From NCBI GenBank assembly GCA_965262875.1, contig OZ253569.1:3782001-3846000 (forward strand): 64,000 bases of DNA, read 5' to 3'. Below the pieces are notes generated by a model. That model worked only from the letters and a program-made list of their open reading frames with translations, had not been told where the DNA came from and made no database searches. The DNA comes from JBALVT01 sp965262875 (lineage in GTDB: Bacteria; Pseudomonadota; Gammaproteobacteria; Pseudomonadales; Halieaceae). The position numbers and the translations under genes were made by a program. Below, piece by piece: positions 1 through 9,869 of this stretch; the first letter of the stretch is position 1, and the number at the start of each line of letters is the position of its first letter.

Positions 1-5
1 CAGTA

Positions 6-1091
6 TTGGCAGTAAACAATGATTTACCCATTCGCACAGACGCCCCAGTTCACAGTGGTAAGGTGCGTTCCGTTTATTGGCTTACGGAGGCTGATAGCGC
101 CCGACTAATTGCCAGTCGTGGCTACGATGTAGCCGCTGATGCTCCACTGGCAATTATGGTTATTAGCGACCGCATCTCCGCCTTTGAGTGTATATGGAAG
201 GCGGAGGGAGGTATGGCTGGCGTACCGGGCAAGGGTGCAGCGCTTAACGCTATCTCCAATCACTGGTTTGAATTGTTTAAGGAGCAGGGACTCGCCGAGA
301 GTCATATTCTGGAAATACCCCACCCCTTTGTATGGATTGTTCAAAAGGCTGAGCCAGTGATGATCGAGGCCATTGCTAGGTCCTATATAACCGGGTCAAT
401 GTGGCGATCCTACGCCAAAGGCGAACGCGATTTTTGTGGCATCAAAATCCCCGACGGCCTGGAACGAGATCAGAAACTCGAGCAGTTGCTGATAACCCCC
501 TCTACCAAGGGCATTATGGAGGGCATAACGGGGGTCCCCGCTGCAGACGATGTCAATATTAGCCGCTCCGATATAGTGAACAATTATCAGGCGTTTAAAT
601 TTCGCTCCGCCGAGGATATCTCACGCTATGAGACCTTGCTGACAGAGGGCTTCCAGACCATTAGCGATGCATTGGAGAAATTGGATCAAATTTTTGTCGA
701 CACCAAATTCGAATTTGGCTATGTCACGGATAAATCGGGAGCCGAGAAGCTAATTTACATGGATGAAGTTGGGACACCCGATTCATCCCGAATATGGGAT
801 GGCCCCTCATACAAAGAAGGTAAAATTGTTGAAAACTCCAAGGAAGGTTTCCGCCAGCTGCTCTTGGCCCACTTTCCAGAACCCGATATCTTGCTCAATA
901 AGGGACGCATGCCGGAGCGCGAGGCCCTGGCCAGGGATAATGCTTTGCCGGTATCCGTGCTAATGGCCGTATCGGAAACCTATACGGGGATTGCGGAGAA
1001 AATTACCGGTGTGAAGTTGCAGCTTTCAGAGAACCCCAAGGCAGAAATTATCCAGATTTTGCGGGATGAGTTTGATCTTATTCGAGAATAA
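6..1091 (+). CDS. purC: Phosphoribosylaminoimidazole-succinocarboxamide synthase (SAICAR synthase)
   Basis: Joins CAIR with aspartate, using ATP, to make SAICAR in de novo purine synthesis in the cytoplasm. The family signatures are clear: GKVRSVYWL (residues 18-26), ISDRISAF (53-60) followed by the PGKG loop, and the catalytic DEVGTPDSSRIW block at 253-264. At about 361 residues it matches the longer gammaproteobacterial form rather than the roughly 237-residue E. coli enzyme. The first usable codon is TTG at position 6. The frame is open to the window edge, so the true start may lie outside. No partner gene of the pathway is adjacent. Confidence 0.93.
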   Translation: MAVNNDLPIRTDAPVHSGKVRSVYWLTEADSARLIASRGYDVAADAPLAIMVISDRISAFECIWKAEGGMAGVPGKGAALNAISNHWFELFKEQGLAESHILEIPHPFVWIVQKAEPVMIEAIARSYITGSMWRSYAKGERDFCGIKIPDGLERDQKLEQLLITPSTKGIMEGITGVPAADDVNISRSDIVNNYQAFKFRSAEDISRYETLLTEGFQTISDALEKLDQIFVDTKFEFGYVTDKSGAEKLIYMDEVGTPDSSRIWDGPSYKEGKIVENSKEGFRQLLLAHFPEPDILLNKGRMPEREALARDNALPVSVLMAVSETYTGIAEKITGVKLQLSENPKAEIIQILRDEFDLIRE

Positions 1092-1295
1092 AGAAGCATT
1101 TTTCATATGAGGTTTTTTTCATGAGGAAGTTAAGAATCGGAACTCGTTGATCGAAATAGTGATCAACCGGGCTTCATAATATTCTTTGTTTATAGGGTAT
1201 TTCCCGGTTTCGTCCTTATGATGGATAATTGTATTAGTGCGGTTTGAGAGTATAGTTTGTGGGACGTCGACCCTAATTACCAAGAGGCATCCGCT

Positions 1296-1937
1296 ATGAA
1301 GACTACTACCCACCTTAGAGCGATGGCTGCCACCCTCGCGATATTTTTTGTATCCGCATGCTCCACAGTGAACACCGCATCACCCGCCGCCCAAGTCGAT
1401 GGCCTGGCCCTGGTAGCCGATACCAAATTCAGCCGAATCAGTATCGAACCTTGTGAGGTAACTTTCAGGAAAAACTGGCTGCGCGATCAAAACACGAATC
1501 GCACAGGCCTCGCCAGTCGTGTTACTGAAAAAGATGTCAATAGAATCAAAGATCACTTGGGCGATTCCTGTAATGATAAGTTTCGAGAGTCGTTTGAACA
1601 AAGCACAGTTTATAAACTGGTAGACAGTTATAGCGATGGAGAGTCTGCGCTTGTTCTACGCCCTTCGATCATCGACCTGGATATTAGCGCTCCGGACGTG
1701 GGCGGTGCCCGATTTACGCGATCCTTTACCAAGTCCGCAGGAGAGATGACTTTGTCCTTGGATATGGTGGATGGCGCCAGCGGCGAAATACTGGCTCGGG
1801 CAGTCGATCGTAGGCGAGATCATGAAAACATCTATTTGGAGCCAACGTCTAGCGTCACTAACCGGGCTGATTTTGATCGTGCCGTCAGACGCTGGGCGAA
1901 GCTGTTGCGCAGCAGCCTAGATAAATCAACGCTGTAG
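1296..1937 (+). CDS. Putative outer-membrane lipoprotein, DUF3313-like
   Basis: The start is the ATG at 1296, with AAGAGG eight bases upstream; a more distal in-frame codon at 1257 has no such site. A hydrophobic signal ends in a lipobox FFVSAC, so the protein should be lipidated on that cysteine (about residue 22) and exported. The mature part is soluble, about 190 residues, with ARAVDRR and a C-terminal FDRAVRRWAKLLR segment that resembles DUF3313 lipoproteins. The function of that family is not established. It stands alone between purC and a sulfatase gene. Confidence 0.7.
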   Translation: MKTTTHLRAMAATLAIFFVSACSTVNTASPAAQVDGLALVADTKFSRISIEPCEVTFRKNWLRDQNTNRTGLASRVTEKDVNRIKDHLGDSCNDKFRESFEQSTVYKLVDSYSDGESALVLRPSIIDLDISAPDVGGARFTRSFTKSAGEMTLSLDMVDGASGEILARAVDRRRDHENIYLEPTSSVTNRADFDRAVRRWAKLLRSSLDKSTL

Positions 1938-2056
1938 CCCGATTGGTACAGAACACCCCATCACGGTCGCTTAGCCGACCCTTTGCTTGTCCACTGCATT
2001 AAAAGTGCACTACACTAGAACAGTGAAACTTGATTATGTTAATGGAGATCGTCTAA

Positions 2057-3589
2057 GTGAAAATAATAAAAGTCCCCTACGCCGCTTTGCTTTTTGTCAC
2101 CTCATTCCTCCTCTCGCAGGCCCTGTTTGCGGCGGAAAAACCCAACATACTAATTATATGGGGTGATGATATTGGAATATGGAATATCAGCCGCTACAGC
2201 ATGGGGCAAATGGGTTACCAAACGCCGAATATTGATCGTGTCGCCAATGAGGGAATGATCTTTACTGATTACTACGGCGAACAGAGTTGCACCGCCGGCC
2301 GCTCAGCGTTTATCACCGGCCAGCATCCCATCAGAACAGGACTGACCAAAGTGGGTATCCCTGGGGCTGAGTTGGGCTTGCAACCAGAGGACCCCACATT
2401 GGCGGAACTCCTCAAGCCGCTGGGTTACACCAGTGGGCAATTCGGTAAAAATCACTTAGGTGACCAGGATAAGTACTTACCTACTAACCATGGCTTTGAT
2501 GAGTTCTTTGGGAATTTATATCACCTCAACGCTGAAGAAATGCCGGAGGACCCTGACTACCCGAAAATTCCCAGCTATCGCGAGAAATTTGGCCCGCGCG
2601 GCGTGATTCACAGTTATGCGGACGGAAAAATTGATGATAGCGGTCCGCTCACACGCAAGCGGATGGAAACTGTAGACGAGGAGTTTCTCGCCGCATCTTT
2701 GAAATTTATAGACAAGGCACATAAAGACGAGAAGCCATTCTTCGTCTGGTTTAACTCTACGCGTATGCACTACTACACCCATGTAAAGCCCGAACAGTTA
2801 GGAGCCAGTGGGCAGGGCTTTTACAATGACGCAATGGTTGAACACGATGGGCACGTGGGTGTGCTGCTGGACAAGCTCGACGACCTGGGCATTGCAGATA
2901 ATACCATCGTCCTTTATTCAACCGACAACGGACCGCACTTCAATCAGTGGCCCGATGCTGCGATCACGCCTTTTCGCGGGGAGAAAAACACCAACTGGGA
3001 AGGGGGCTACCGCGTGCCGGCGATGGTCCGTTGGCCCGGTCAAATCAAGTCGGACTCCATTAGTAATGAGGTAATGTCGCACCTGGATTGGGTCCCAACA
3101 TTAATGGCCGCCGTGGGTCAGGACAATATCAAAGCGGAACTAAAAAAGGGCAAAAGAGTAGGAGGGGATAATTTCAAGGTTCACCTTGATGGCTACAATT
3201 TTCTTCCTTTTCTGACGGCAGCTGAACCAAAGGGGCCACGCCGAGAGTTTTTCTATTTTAGCGATGATGGTTTGCTGACTTCCGCTCGCGTTGGCGATTG
3301 GAAATTTGTTTTTGCCGAGCAACGGGCCAAGCGGTTTGATGTTTGGCGCGACCCGTTCGTAACCTTGCGAATTCCGAAGATCTTTCACTTGCGTCGCGAT
3401 CCCTTTGAACGCGCTGATACAGATTCGAATAGCTACAATTTGTGGTGGGATAAGAAAGTAGGTTCGGTCGCAATGCTGGGTTTGGGTGCGGTAACCCAGT
3501 TTGTGGGCACCTTAAAGCAGTTTCCTCCTCGCCAGCGTCCGGGCACATTTACAGTGGATCAGATCATGGAAACCGTGAATAAGAAATAG
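2057..3589 (+). CDS. Secreted type I sulfatase (arylsulfatase family)
   Basis: Hydrolyses sulfate esters; the natural substrate cannot be read from sequence. An N-terminal signal peptide (about residues 1-25, ending ALFA) sends it to the periplasm. Metal-binding GDD lies at 36-38. The formylglycine motif is CTAGR at 78-82, the C-x-A-x-R variant of the usual C-x-P-S-R, so activation needs a formylglycine-generating enzyme or anaerobic maturase, neither of which is in this window. TDNG and a GKNHLGD block further support the family. Translation starts at GTG 2057. Length (510 aa) is normal. A sulfatase fits a marine heterotroph. Confidence 0.9.
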   Translation: MKIIKVPYAALLFVTSFLLSQALFAAEKPNILIIWGDDIGIWNISRYSMGQMGYQTPNIDRVANEGMIFTDYYGEQSCTAGRSAFITGQHPIRTGLTKVGIPGAELGLQPEDPTLAELLKPLGYTSGQFGKNHLGDQDKYLPTNHGFDEFFGNLYHLNAEEMPEDPDYPKIPSYREKFGPRGVIHSYADGKIDDSGPLTRKRMETVDEEFLAASLKFIDKAHKDEKPFFVWFNSTRMHYYTHVKPEQLGASGQGFYNDAMVEHDGHVGVLLDKLDDLGIADNTIVLYSTDNGPHFNQWPDAAITPFRGEKNTNWEGGYRVPAMVRWPGQIKSDSISNEVMSHLDWVPTLMAAVGQDNIKAELKKGKRVGGDNFKVHLDGYNFLPFLTAAEPKGPRREFFYFSDDGLLTSARVGDWKFVFAEQRAKRFDVWRDPFVTLRIPKIFHLRRDPFERADTDSNSYNLWWDKKVGSVAMLGLGAVTQFVGTLKQFPPRQRPGTFTVDQIMETVNKK

Positions 3590-3599
3590 CGGTTCTATG

Positions 3600-3638
3600 A
3601 GTCTCCGCCGCTGACGTTGTCGATAGCGGCGGGGGACT
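3600..3638. terminator. Hairpin between convergent genes, probable bidirectional terminator
   Basis: AGTCTCCGCCGCT (3600-3612) pairs with AGCGGCGGGGGACT (3625-3638) with one bulge and a 12-base loop. It sits 10 bases after the sulfatase stop and 10 bases before the stop of the convergent cupin gene. There is no strong T run, so it could be a weak terminator or only an RNA-stabilising hairpin. Confidence 0.55.
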
Positions 3639-3647
3639 GCAGCTAAT

Positions 3648-4181
3648 CTATTCGCCCATCACAATGACCTTGTCGGCGCTTTTGCCTTCCAGTTCACAAA
3701 GGGCGCGGTAAACCTTGAGAATGGTTTTTGCGTCGATCACACTGGTCACATTCCCCGCATCGTCAATGTTCACATTGCTGCCGAAGATGGCGAACCATAC
3801 AACTGCGTCTTCAGTGGCATCGGCAGCGACGGTGATGGTATGCACTGAGTGGGCAGGCTCGTAGAGATAGGATCCCGCTTTGTTGACCTTGTCTGGATAC
3901 TCTTTGTAAAACCATTGGCCAGACTGGGTTACGGCAAAGACGGGTCCAGTGTGGTAGTGGGTATCCACGATATCTGTTCCAGGCTTAAAGCGGTTGCGCA
4001 CTATCCACATGTTTTGATTGAGGTCCACCTGCAGCAACTGCAAGGTAGATCCATCGGGCAGGTTCACCTGTGGCAGATCTTCATCGTGTAGCAGAATGGC
4101 TTCGCGTGCATCATCCCGGGAGATGACGGGGCCATCTTGCATCGCCATCAGTAGTTCCAGAGCATTGGTTGGGTCTGACAT
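3648..4181 (-). CDS. Cupin-fold protein similar to 2,4'-dihydroxyacetophenone dioxygenase
   Basis: A single cupin of 177 residues. The metal-binding motif DTHYHTGPVFAVTQSGQW (about residues 73-90) supplies the two histidines and the downstream EPAHSVHT adds a third, consistent with Fe(II) binding. The overall pattern resembles the ChrR-like/2,4'-dihydroxyacetophenone dioxygenase group, which cleaves aromatic ketones, but the substrate here is inferred only. The gene is divergent from a decayed enoyl-CoA hydratase and convergent with a sulfatase. Confidence 0.75.
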   Translation of the reverse strand: MSDPTNALELLMAMQDGPVISRDDAREAILLHDEDLPQVNLPDGSTLQLLQVDLNQNMWIVRNRFKPGTDIVDTHYHTGPVFAVTQSGQWFYKEYPDKVNKAGSYLYEPAHSVHTITVAADATEDAVVWFAIFGSNVNIDDAGNVTSVIDAKTILKVYRALCELEGKSADKVIVMGE

Positions 4182-4295
4182 GGTTTAGTACCTTTTTATC
4201 TTGCGGGGAATTAGTGTATCCAATTCGGGATACAACTCAACCGATGAACTCATTGCCTCTGGTGCCATTTACCCAGCGGTACAGACGCCTGAACC

Positions 4296-4382
4296 ATGGT
4301 GGATTCTCCCTTCAATATTCCTTGGGGCGAGGAATACGCTCAGGTAACGTATGGAGATTGCTATGGGGGAGTTGTTGAATGA
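4296..4382 (+). other. Possible 28-codon ORF in the 4182-4378 gap
   Basis: An ATG at 4296 opens 28 codons ending in TGA at 4380-4382. That stop overlaps an ATG at 4379, as in translationally coupled pairs. No family is recognised, and it could equally be a leftover of the decayed upstream region. The rest of the 4182-4378 gap shows no gene. Confidence 0.2.
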
Positions 4383-5183
4383 ATACTATTGTACGAGAAG
4401 CGGGGGCAGCAGGCGTGGATAACCCTGAACAGGCCCGAAGCCAAGAATATGCTCAATGGAGAGATGTTTGTTGAGTTGGCCGATGTCTGGGAGGAGGTGC
4501 GCAATGACAGCGATGTTCGCGTAGCAGTGCTAACGGCCTCGGGAGACGAAGACTTCTGTTGCGGTGGTGATTTGGCTGAAGTGATTCCGCTGTGGACCGG
4601 GGCGCGTCAAGCCCAGACATCGGTGGAGGAACGGCTGCTCGCCGATCCCATGATCCCAGACAGAATCATGCTCAAGAGCGAACCTTTGTACAAACCTGTT
4701 ATTGCCGCTATTAATGGCCGAGCTCTCGGCGGTGGCACGGAACTGCTACAGGCAACGGATATTCGATTGGCAGCATCACACGCGCAATTTTCTCTTCCGG
4801 AACCGAAAGTGGGTGTTGTCCCTGGTGCTGGCTCGATGGTCAGATTGGCTCGGCAATTGCCCTGGGCGCATGCTATGAAAATATTACTAGGAGGCGAGCC
4901 GATAAACGCCCAGGAGGCACTTTCGATGGGGCTGGTGTCAGAGGTGCTGCCACTATCTGAGCTGCAAGAGCGAGCATCGCATTACGCCGAAAATATCTGT
5001 CGCCAATCCCCGTTGGCGCTTGCAGCGATAAAACGCACAGCCTTGGAAACGCACACGCTGCCCTGAGCCGATGCTTTCGCCTTTGAAATGGAACAAGCGG
5101 GAAAAGTGATGATGAGTGCGGACGCTCGAGAGGGGCCGAGAGCATTTAAAGAAAAGCGCACGCCCCAATTCAAGGGAGAGTAA
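4379..5183 (+). pseudogene. Enoyl-CoA hydratase/isomerase, broken by in-frame TGA
   Basis: The crotonase fold is clear: LNRPEAKNML near the start, the oxyanion-hole region DFCCGGDLAE, and AAINGRALGGGTELLQATDIRLAA. The frame from TTG 4389 meets TGA at 5064-5066. Reading straight on in the same frame for 38 more codons to TAA 5181-5183 gives the usual crotonase C-terminus, including ADAREGPRAFKEKR. The stop is therefore a nonsense mutation rather than a natural end. The 5' end is also odd. An ATG at 4379 with GGGGGAG upstream is out of frame with the body, consistent with a small indel near 4389. The missing tail forms part of the oligomer interface in this family, so the product is probably inactive. 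Confidence 0.75.
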
Positions 5184-5236
5184 ACTCACCCTGAGTTGAT
5201 TATGTGGATTTTAAGTGTCGCATCGAGGGTTTGATT

Positions 5237-5638
5237 GTGAAAATTGTTAAATTGAGTGACTCCGTGTCCGTTTCGGAACAAATTGTCGCGACAGACGTCG
5301 CCCAAATAGCCTCAGCGGGTTTTAAGGTTATTATCAATAATCGTCCGGACGGGGAAGTAACGAATCAGCCCACCAGCGACGAAATATCCCAGGCTGCTCG
5401 GGCAGCTGGGCTTAGTTACCACTATATCCCCATTACGGCCGCTAACTTTCCTGGACCCGATGTGGAGCTAATGTCATCTCTGCTCGATAACACCCAAGAA
5501 CCGGTCCTGGCTTTTTGTCGCACTGGAACGCGCTGTGCGAATCTCTGGATCGCCACCAGAAAGAACGACGAGCTTGAAGAAGCGGCGATTCAGGCCCGCA
5601 CACTTGGTTACGATTTAAGGATGTCTTCATCGAAATAA
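5237..5638 (+). CDS. DUF442/TIGR01244-type phosphatase-like protein
   Basis: A small cytoplasmic protein (133 aa) related to the beta-lactamase-hydrolase-like/Blh and TIGR01244 group, which have a cysteine-phosphatase fold. INNRPDGE near residue 35 and the C-x5-R signature loop FCRTGTRC carrying the candidate nucleophilic cysteine are visible. The chosen start is GTG 5237, preceded by CGAGGG; an upstream GTG at 5204 would add 11 residues unlike the family. In other bacteria such domains are linked to sulfide oxidation or biofilm regulation. No such partner is next to it here. Confidence 0.75.
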   Translation: MKIVKLSDSVSVSEQIVATDVAQIASAGFKVIINNRPDGEVTNQPTSDEISQAARAAGLSYHYIPITAANFPGPDVELMSSLLDNTQEPVLAFCRTGTRCANLWIATRKNDELEEAAIQARTLGYDLRMSSSK

Positions 5639-5758
5639 GCAGACCTTGGGAGAGCCGCGGAACTTATGTTTCACAAGTGCGCGCGGCGCAGCTTTCTCGA
5701 TCGATGAATTTACAATACAGGTAAGCTATTATGACGGCCTATTCTTAGAGTCGATCCA

Positions 5759-6487
5759 ATGGCAAATACTAGCGAACTCTCACCAGTCGAACCCCGCCCA
5801 GCAAGCACAGTCGTACTCCTGCGAGATACGCCTGCGGGCTTGGAGACTCTACTCCTGAAGAGAAACAAGGCCTTGATGTTTGCCGGTGGTCTGTGGGTGT
5901 TCCCCGGGGGCGCTATCGATGCCGAAGATTTGTCCCAGGCAGATGATGATATGCAGCAGGCCTCGCGCATTGCAGCGGCGCGTGAGGCGATGGAGGAGTC
6001 TGGTCTGGGGCCTGTTCTGGATAAAATGGTTCAGTTGAGCCACTGGACTACACCTGTGGTAGAACCGAAGCGATTCTATACCTGGATCTATGCAGCCCCG
6101 GTGGCATCGGATGACGAAGTGGTTATTGATGGCAGCGAAATCCACGATTCGCGCTGGATAGGTGTTCGCGATGCGATTGCCGCCCACGAATCTGGCGAGC
6201 TGAGTATGTTGCCCCCCACCTATATCACTCTATGTGATCTCGCACGCTACGAGAGCGTAGCGCAGATGTCAGCCGGTGAGCTAAACCGTATCCCGGATGA
6301 AGTTTTTCCCACTTTTGGAGAGTCTGATGGCGATATGGTGGTGATGTTTCGCGGCGACGCCGGCTACGAACAAAGCGATGGATCGGCATCGGGAGCGCAT
6401 CATCGCGCCGTATTTGATGGCAGTAAATGGGAGTATGTACACCGAGATGTCGAGCCGCAATACCCCTCTTTTGTGAAAGAATCCTAG
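5759..6487 (+). CDS. NUDIX hydrolase
   Basis: A 242-residue NUDIX-fold protein. The motif is recognisable but stretched: FPGGAIDAED at 48-57, then REAMEESGL at 75-83, carrying the metal-binding glutamates of the REUXEEXGU core. The insertion between the glycines and the REAMEES helix is typical of the larger CoA- or nucleotide-diphosphate-directed members, so the substrate cannot be assigned. Starts at ATG 5759. It stands alone upstream of the flavoprotein. Confidence 0.8.
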   Translation: MANTSELSPVEPRPASTVVLLRDTPAGLETLLLKRNKALMFAGGLWVFPGGAIDAEDLSQADDDMQQASRIAAAREAMEESGLGPVLDKMVQLSHWTTPVVEPKRFYTWIYAAPVASDDEVVIDGSEIHDSRWIGVRDAIAAHESGELSMLPPTYITLCDLARYESVAQMSAGELNRIPDEVFPTFGESDGDMVVMFRGDAGYEQSDGSASGAHHRAVFDGSKWEYVHRDVEPQYPSFVKES

Positions 6488-6611
6488 CGCAGCGAGTTCC
6501 GAGGCTACATCGACTAATTTCTTAAACCTATCAACTCTAAGCCTCGATGCGGATGAGGTTTTGTCCGTTTCTTGAGCTAACATGTCGCCATTGAATGGAT
6601 GAGGTTGGAAA

Positions 6612-8321
6612 ATGTCTACGCAGCAGTGGGATTACAGTTTCGACGTGGTGGTTGTGGGTTCAGGTAACGGCGGGCAAACAGCGGCGCTTTGCAGCTACGA
6701 AATGGGAACCAAGGATGTTCTGGTGATTGAAAAATCACATCTCTACGGCGGCACGAGTTCGATTTCGGGCGGTGGTGTGTGGATTCCTGGGAATCGCTAT
6801 GCAAAAGAGGCGGGCGCAGAGGACTCTTTTGACAAGGCGAAACAGTATTTGCGGCAACTCATCACCACCGAAGAGGTTCCTGACTATCAGCTCGATGCTT
6901 ATCTGGAGAATGGTCCAAAGATGGTCGATTTTCTGCATGAAAGAACCCAGGTTCGCTATGTGACGCTGGAACACTACCCCGACTATTACACCGACCTGGA
7001 AGGCTCAATGGTTGGCCACCGGTCTATGGAACCCGAGACCATCGATGCCAGTGAATTGGGCGAGGAGTGGCGACGCTTAAGGCGCACTCACCCCATGATG
7101 CACCTTGGGGGCGTTATTGGTATTACCCAGGTTGAGGCGGGCCTATTGATTGGGCAAATGCCCGGTTGGTGGAAAACCGCAGTAAAGATGGTGGCCAAGT
7201 ATCTTCTGGATATTCCCTGGCGATTTAAAGATCGTTTTGAACGACGCCTGGCTACGGGCTGTGCGGGTGTTGCTCGGTTGCGGCTTTCTCTTCTGGACCG
7301 TGACATCCCGCTGTGGCTGAACACGACTATGACAAAAGTGGTCGATGAGGACGGTAAGGTACTAGGGGTGGAGGTCATCCGCGACGGCAAACCACTACGA
7401 ATACAAGCGAGAAAGGCTGTTGTTCTAGCGGCGGGAGGCTTCGAGCACAATCAAGAAATGCGAGAGCAGTATCTCCCCAAGCCTACAGATCATCGCTGGA
7501 GTGCGGGTACCCAGGACAACACCGGTGATGCAATCAGGGAGGGCATCCGTTTAGGCGCGAAAATGCATCGGCTCAATGAGGCGTGGTGGTGCAACACAAT
7601 TTCTGTTCCGGGAGAGGAAATCCCCAGACTCAGCATTATGGAAAAGTCCTACCCTGGGTCTGTGGTTGTTAATCCAGCGGGACAGCGTTTCAGTAACGAA
7701 TCACAGAACTACATGGCGTTTCAGCTGGAGACCTTCGAGGTTCATACTGATGAGAACCCCTGTAATCCAAGCTGGCAAATATTCGACGCCAATTTTCGCG
7801 CCCGTTATTTTGTTGGCCCGCTTTATAACAGTAAATTCCGTCCCGACTGGGCGATACCTGCACGCTATGAACAGGAGGGATTTTTTGCCAAGGCGGCCAC
7901 AATTCGTGAGCTGGCGGGAAAAATAAATGTGAACGCAGACGGCCTTGAAGAGACGATAGGGAAGATGAATCAGTACGCCGCCAGTGGCCAGGATTTGGAT
8001 TTTCAGCGTGGGGATTCCGCCTATGACAAGTACTATGGGGATCCAAGATCTCAGCCCAACCCCTGTTTGAGTGCGGTAGATACAGCGCCCTATTATGCAA
8101 TGCGCGTAGACCCGGGTGATTTTGGTACACAAGGTGGAATGGTCATTAGTGCCAATGCTGAGGTGATGCGTGAGGATGGTTCGACCATTGAAGGCTTATA
8201 CGCCATCGGCAATTGCAGCGCGCCAACACTACCTTGCTATCCGGGACCCGGCTCGACCCTCGGACCGGCGATGACATTTGCCTATCAGGCAGCCAAAGCC
8301 ATTGCAGGTTATCAGGATTAA
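6612..8321 (+). CDS. FAD-dependent dehydrogenase of the 3-ketosteroid-delta1-dehydrogenase/fumarate-reductase flavoprotein group
   Basis: 569 residues. The Rossmann dinucleotide motif VVVGSGNGGQTAAL occurs near residue 13, followed by EKSHLYGGTSSISGGGVWIPGN, which is very like 3-oxosteroid 1-dehydrogenases. A second FAD contact, VVLAAGGFEHN, is in the middle. The C-terminal GNCSAPTLPCYPGPGSTLGPAMTF closes the fold. The enzyme would introduce a double bond into a steroid-like ring or act on a related 3-keto substrate. Substrate specificity is inferred from the family only, and no other steroid-degradation gene is nearby apart from the decayed enoyl-CoA hydratase. Confidence 0.8.
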   Translation: MSTQQWDYSFDVVVVGSGNGGQTAALCSYEMGTKDVLVIEKSHLYGGTSSISGGGVWIPGNRYAKEAGAEDSFDKAKQYLRQLITTEEVPDYQLDAYLENGPKMVDFLHERTQVRYVTLEHYPDYYTDLEGSMVGHRSMEPETIDASELGEEWRRLRRTHPMMHLGGVIGITQVEAGLLIGQMPGWWKTAVKMVAKYLLDIPWRFKDRFERRLATGCAGVARLRLSLLDRDIPLWLNTTMTKVVDEDGKVLGVEVIRDGKPLRIQARKAVVLAAGGFEHNQEMREQYLPKPTDHRWSAGTQDNTGDAIREGIRLGAKMHRLNEAWWCNTISVPGEEIPRLSIMEKSYPGSVVVNPAGQRFSNESQNYMAFQLETFEVHTDENPCNPSWQIFDANFRARYFVGPLYNSKFRPDWAIPARYEQEGFFAKAATIRELAGKINVNADGLEETIGKMNQYAASGQDLDFQRGDSAYDKYYGDPRSQPNPCLSAVDTAPYYAMRVDPGDFGTQGGMVISANAEVMREDGSTIEGLYAIGNCSAPTLPCYPGPGSTLGPAMTFAYQAAKAIAGYQD

Positions 8322-8426
8322 CGTTCTAGAAACGGTTTCCGCGGACTGGGACGCAAGGCAGTAAGCCGTCGTTCGGCTCAGTTGGGAGTTTCGACTTCAA
8401 GGTCAATCTCTACTACATTGTTTTCT

Positions 8427-9116
8427 ATGACTGAATCTGAAACAGCAATATCTCGAAAAGGCTTCAGCGGCACACAAGTGGCGTTGTTCATTCTGGTTGC
8501 TGTGTTACTCACCGCTGGTCTTAGCTTTTGGATCTTCCGAACCTATATCCAACCGGCAGATTTCAAACCGGTAGAGTTATCGACGAAGGAGCAGCGTACC
8601 CTGGACGGCAAGCTTCAACAGCTTGGAGTTAACCCCAGAGATCTGTTACCCGATGCCAAGCGAGAAGATCAGTTCGATGCACAGGGCTCTCTTGTGCCGG
8701 AAAAATATGCTGAGAGCGCGGAAAAACGTGAAATCCGCATGAGTGAGCGAGAGCTGAACGCGATATTGGCCAGCAATCCGGATCTCGCAAAACGCTTTGC
8801 TGTAGATTTGTCTGACAATCTTGCCAGCGCAAAACTCTTGATTCATGTCGATCCGGATATGCCTGTCATGGGTGGGAAAACACTCCGCGTCAATACCGGT
8901 GTGGAGTTAGGGTTTCAAAATGGACGCCCGATAGTGAAACTGCGCGGTGTTAGTATCATGGGCGTGCCCGTACCCAATGCCTGGTTGGGAAATCTCAAAA
9001 ACGTCGACCTGGTCGAACAATTCGGTGCTGATCCGGGGTTCTGGAAGAGCTTTTCGGCAGGTGTAGAATTAATTGAACTCGAGGAGGGGCAGTTGTATAT
9101 CAAACTCAAGGAATAG
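8427..9116 (+). CDS. Conserved single-pass membrane protein of unknown function
   Basis: Not recognised as a named family. Starting at ATG 8427 gives 229 residues. An N-terminal transmembrane helix (about residues 17-40) anchors a periplasmic domain of about 185 residues. That domain has a KREIRMSERELNAIL segment, a central LRVNTGVELGF strand and a C-terminal GVPVPNAWLGNLKNVDLVEQFG block whose density of small and turn residues suggests strong conservation. An earlier in-frame start at 8382 adds 15 polar residues and seems less likely. A DNA hairpin AGCCG-tcgtt-CGGCT lies just upstream. Confidence 0.55.
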   Translation: MTESETAISRKGFSGTQVALFILVAVLLTAGLSFWIFRTYIQPADFKPVELSTKEQRTLDGKLQQLGVNPRDLLPDAKREDQFDAQGSLVPEKYAESAEKREIRMSERELNAILASNPDLAKRFAVDLSDNLASAKLLIHVDPDMPVMGGKTLRVNTGVELGFQNGRPIVKLRGVSIMGVPVPNAWLGNLKNVDLVEQFGADPGFWKSFSAGVELIELEEGQLYIKLKE

Positions 9117-9869
9117 ATCAACTCCACCCCGTGATATACCCCTCACAATAGATACTATCTCCAGATAACTCGATTTTTTGGTTCTTTAACTTTAGCTGCT
9201 ATGGTAAATAGGATTGTAGCCAAATATTAAAGCGGAGCCGACGAAGTGAATTTTCTAAGCGATTTGTTAGACAGATTGCCTTTTTCGAAAGGTTTCTTGC
9301 TGGTCATCGTAGTTATAGTATTGTTTTTTTCAGTATTGATGACCCTCAAGTCAAACACGATGAGGCAATCGCCACTTTTGAAAACTCCATGGAAATTCGC
9401 AAGCGCAAAGTGAGCGCATCCATCGAGACCCTGGCCATCTCTGACCCGGCTTTACTCAATTGCATCAGCAGTGCAGCGGCAGACAGGGCGAATATCCCTC
9501 CCACGAGTTCAGGTGGTATTGATGATGTTAGGGAATTGGAACTTCTGTATTGCCCCGGAAGCAAGATTAAATCCCTCGCCGGGATAGGGGAGTTATCAGC
9601 ATTGCGATATGCCGACTTCAGTAAGAACAGTATTCAATCCCTCGCTGCCTTGGCTGATCACAAACAATTGAAGAACATCCAGTTGGCCGACAATCCGCTA
9701 AAAAGCGTACGGGTGTTGAAATCCCTGCCAGGTCTCGAGCAGGTGCGATTGCCCAATATGCCCGATGTGGCTTGCCTCGATATTCATCGGGCGATCAAAA
9801 GTGTTAAGAGCAATTGCAAGTCCATTAAATGTTCTGGCCAAAGGGGAAACGGAGTTGTGACCGTAAGTA

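Noticed and set aside
5064..5066. TGA inside the enoyl-CoA hydratase as a selenocysteine codon
   Set aside because: Crotonases do not use selenocysteine at this C-terminal position, no SECIS-like hairpin is evident after it, and the 5' end is damaged too.
9324..9330. Programmed ribosomal frameshift at the T7 run
   Set aside because: The heptamer is G TTT TTT, so P-site re-pairing is poor, and the gene is also broken by an IS. A simple one-base loss is the easier explanation.
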